From assembly GCF_900143625.1 (NCBI RefSeq), contig NZ_FRFF01000001.1:1-54951 (forward strand): a stretch of DNA of 54,951 bases, read 5' to 3'. The notes under the pieces were generated by a model, which made no database searches, was not told the DNA's origin, and saw only the letters and a program-made list of their open reading frames with translations. The translations under genes and the position numbers were made by a program. Position 1 is the stretch's first letter. Each line of letters opens with the position of its first letter. This document shows positions 54,827 through 54,951 of the stretch, piece after piece. The stretch is from Nocardiopsis sp. JB363 (lineage in GTDB: Bacteria > Actinomycetota > Actinomycetes > Streptosporangiales > Streptosporangiaceae).

Positions 54827-54951
54827 CTACGAAAGTCCTGGCCCGCCGCCGATCGGACCGGTCTCCGTCTCCTCCTCGGTGAACAGCAGGGCCCGTAGGC
54901 GCCATCCGCCGTCGGGGCAGGGACCCGCGCTGACCTCACCACCGGCCAGAG
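54827..54951 (-). CDS. C-terminal end of an unidentified protein (partial)
   Basis: On the minus strand a frame enters from the right edge and ends at TAG (54829-54827), giving about 40 residues with protein-like composition: LAGGEVSAGPCPDGGWRLRA, LLFTEEETETG, then a Gly-rich end. It converges with the MatC carrier gene and leaves 38 bases between them, with a short stem (CCAGGA/TCCTGG) across the stop. The protein cannot be identified from this tail. Confidence 0.4.
   Translation of the reverse strand, partial: LAGGEVSAGPCPDGGWRLRALLFTEEETETGPIGGGPGLS

Noticed and set aside
1..54951. Mobile elements, prophage, CRISPR or tRNA-linked integration site
   Set aside because: No transposase, integrase, phage structural gene, repeat-spacer array or tRNA-like sequence was seen.

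Overview
The window is high-GC actinobacterial DNA. Genes are tightly packed, many starts sit in 4-base xTGA overlaps with the previous stop, and GTG/TTG starts are common. Family content points to a mycelial actinomycete of the Nocardiopsis/Streptomyces type: a whiJ-like XRE/DUF397/ATPase locus, a DUF574 methyltransferase, FxsT/FxsC-like proteins, a relic of a mycothiol-dependent isomerase, and an IdeR/DtxR iron box. I see no tRNA, rRNA, CRISPR array, transposase or phage gene.

Layout. 1-2.5 kb: developmental-type regulatory locus (anti-sigma-like ATPase, XRE regulator, two DUF397 proteins). 2.5-9.7 kb: MurG paralogue, SigG-like ECF sigma factor, VOC/DHA2 efflux pump/VOC cassette, then an alcohol dehydrogenase and an atypical SDR. 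9.8-15.2 kb: five overlapping genes for modifying membrane fatty acids (FAD oxidoreductase, DUF1365, two CFA-synthase-type methyltransferases, DUF1295). They match the order of M. tuberculosis Rv0449c-Rv0446c and lie behind a SigK-like promoter. 15.3-20.2 kb: an anchored PQQ-propeller protein and its small partner, then an iron-boxed three-gene operon (FMN-binding protein, ApbE, NqrB/RnfD-FNR fusion) that looks like an iron-repressed trans-membrane flavin electron chain. 20.3-29.8 kb: mixed metabolic and envelope genes (PAP2-lipid kinase fusion, phosphotransferase, hydrolase, second PQQ protein, MBL hydrolase, methyltransferase, PrsW-type protease), with one internally deleted gene at 23.7 kb.

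30.1-36.0 kb is the most interesting part. Three translationally coupled genes encode a 1295-residue STAND protein (degenerate ParA/MinD-like, degenerate TIR-like, NB-ARC and TPR regions; FxsT-like), a TIR-like FxsC-type protein with the catalytic-position Glu, and a SLOG (STALD-like) sensor fused to four membrane segments. No FxsA peptide or FxsB radical SAM gene is nearby. I read this as a candidate NAD-derived-signal immune or stress system related in logic to Thoeris.

36.0-46.4 kb: thioesterase/HxlR divergent pair with an operator, a TOPRIM fragment, an FkbM methyltransferase, a Baeyer-Villiger monooxygenase with a lipoprotein partner and divergent MarR regulator, an OmpR-type response regulator, and a complete class I P450 operon (P450, 3Fe-4S ferredoxin, ferredoxin reductase, SDR). 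46.7-54.9 kb: a GHKL (MORC-like) ATPase with a TIGR02391-like C-terminus, DUF574 methyltransferase, nitronate-monooxygenase-like enzyme, cupin, and a LysR regulator divergent from a CoA-transferase/MatC-type carrier pair. The window ends inside another minus-strand gene. All functions are read from motifs and family memory; no database search was possible.
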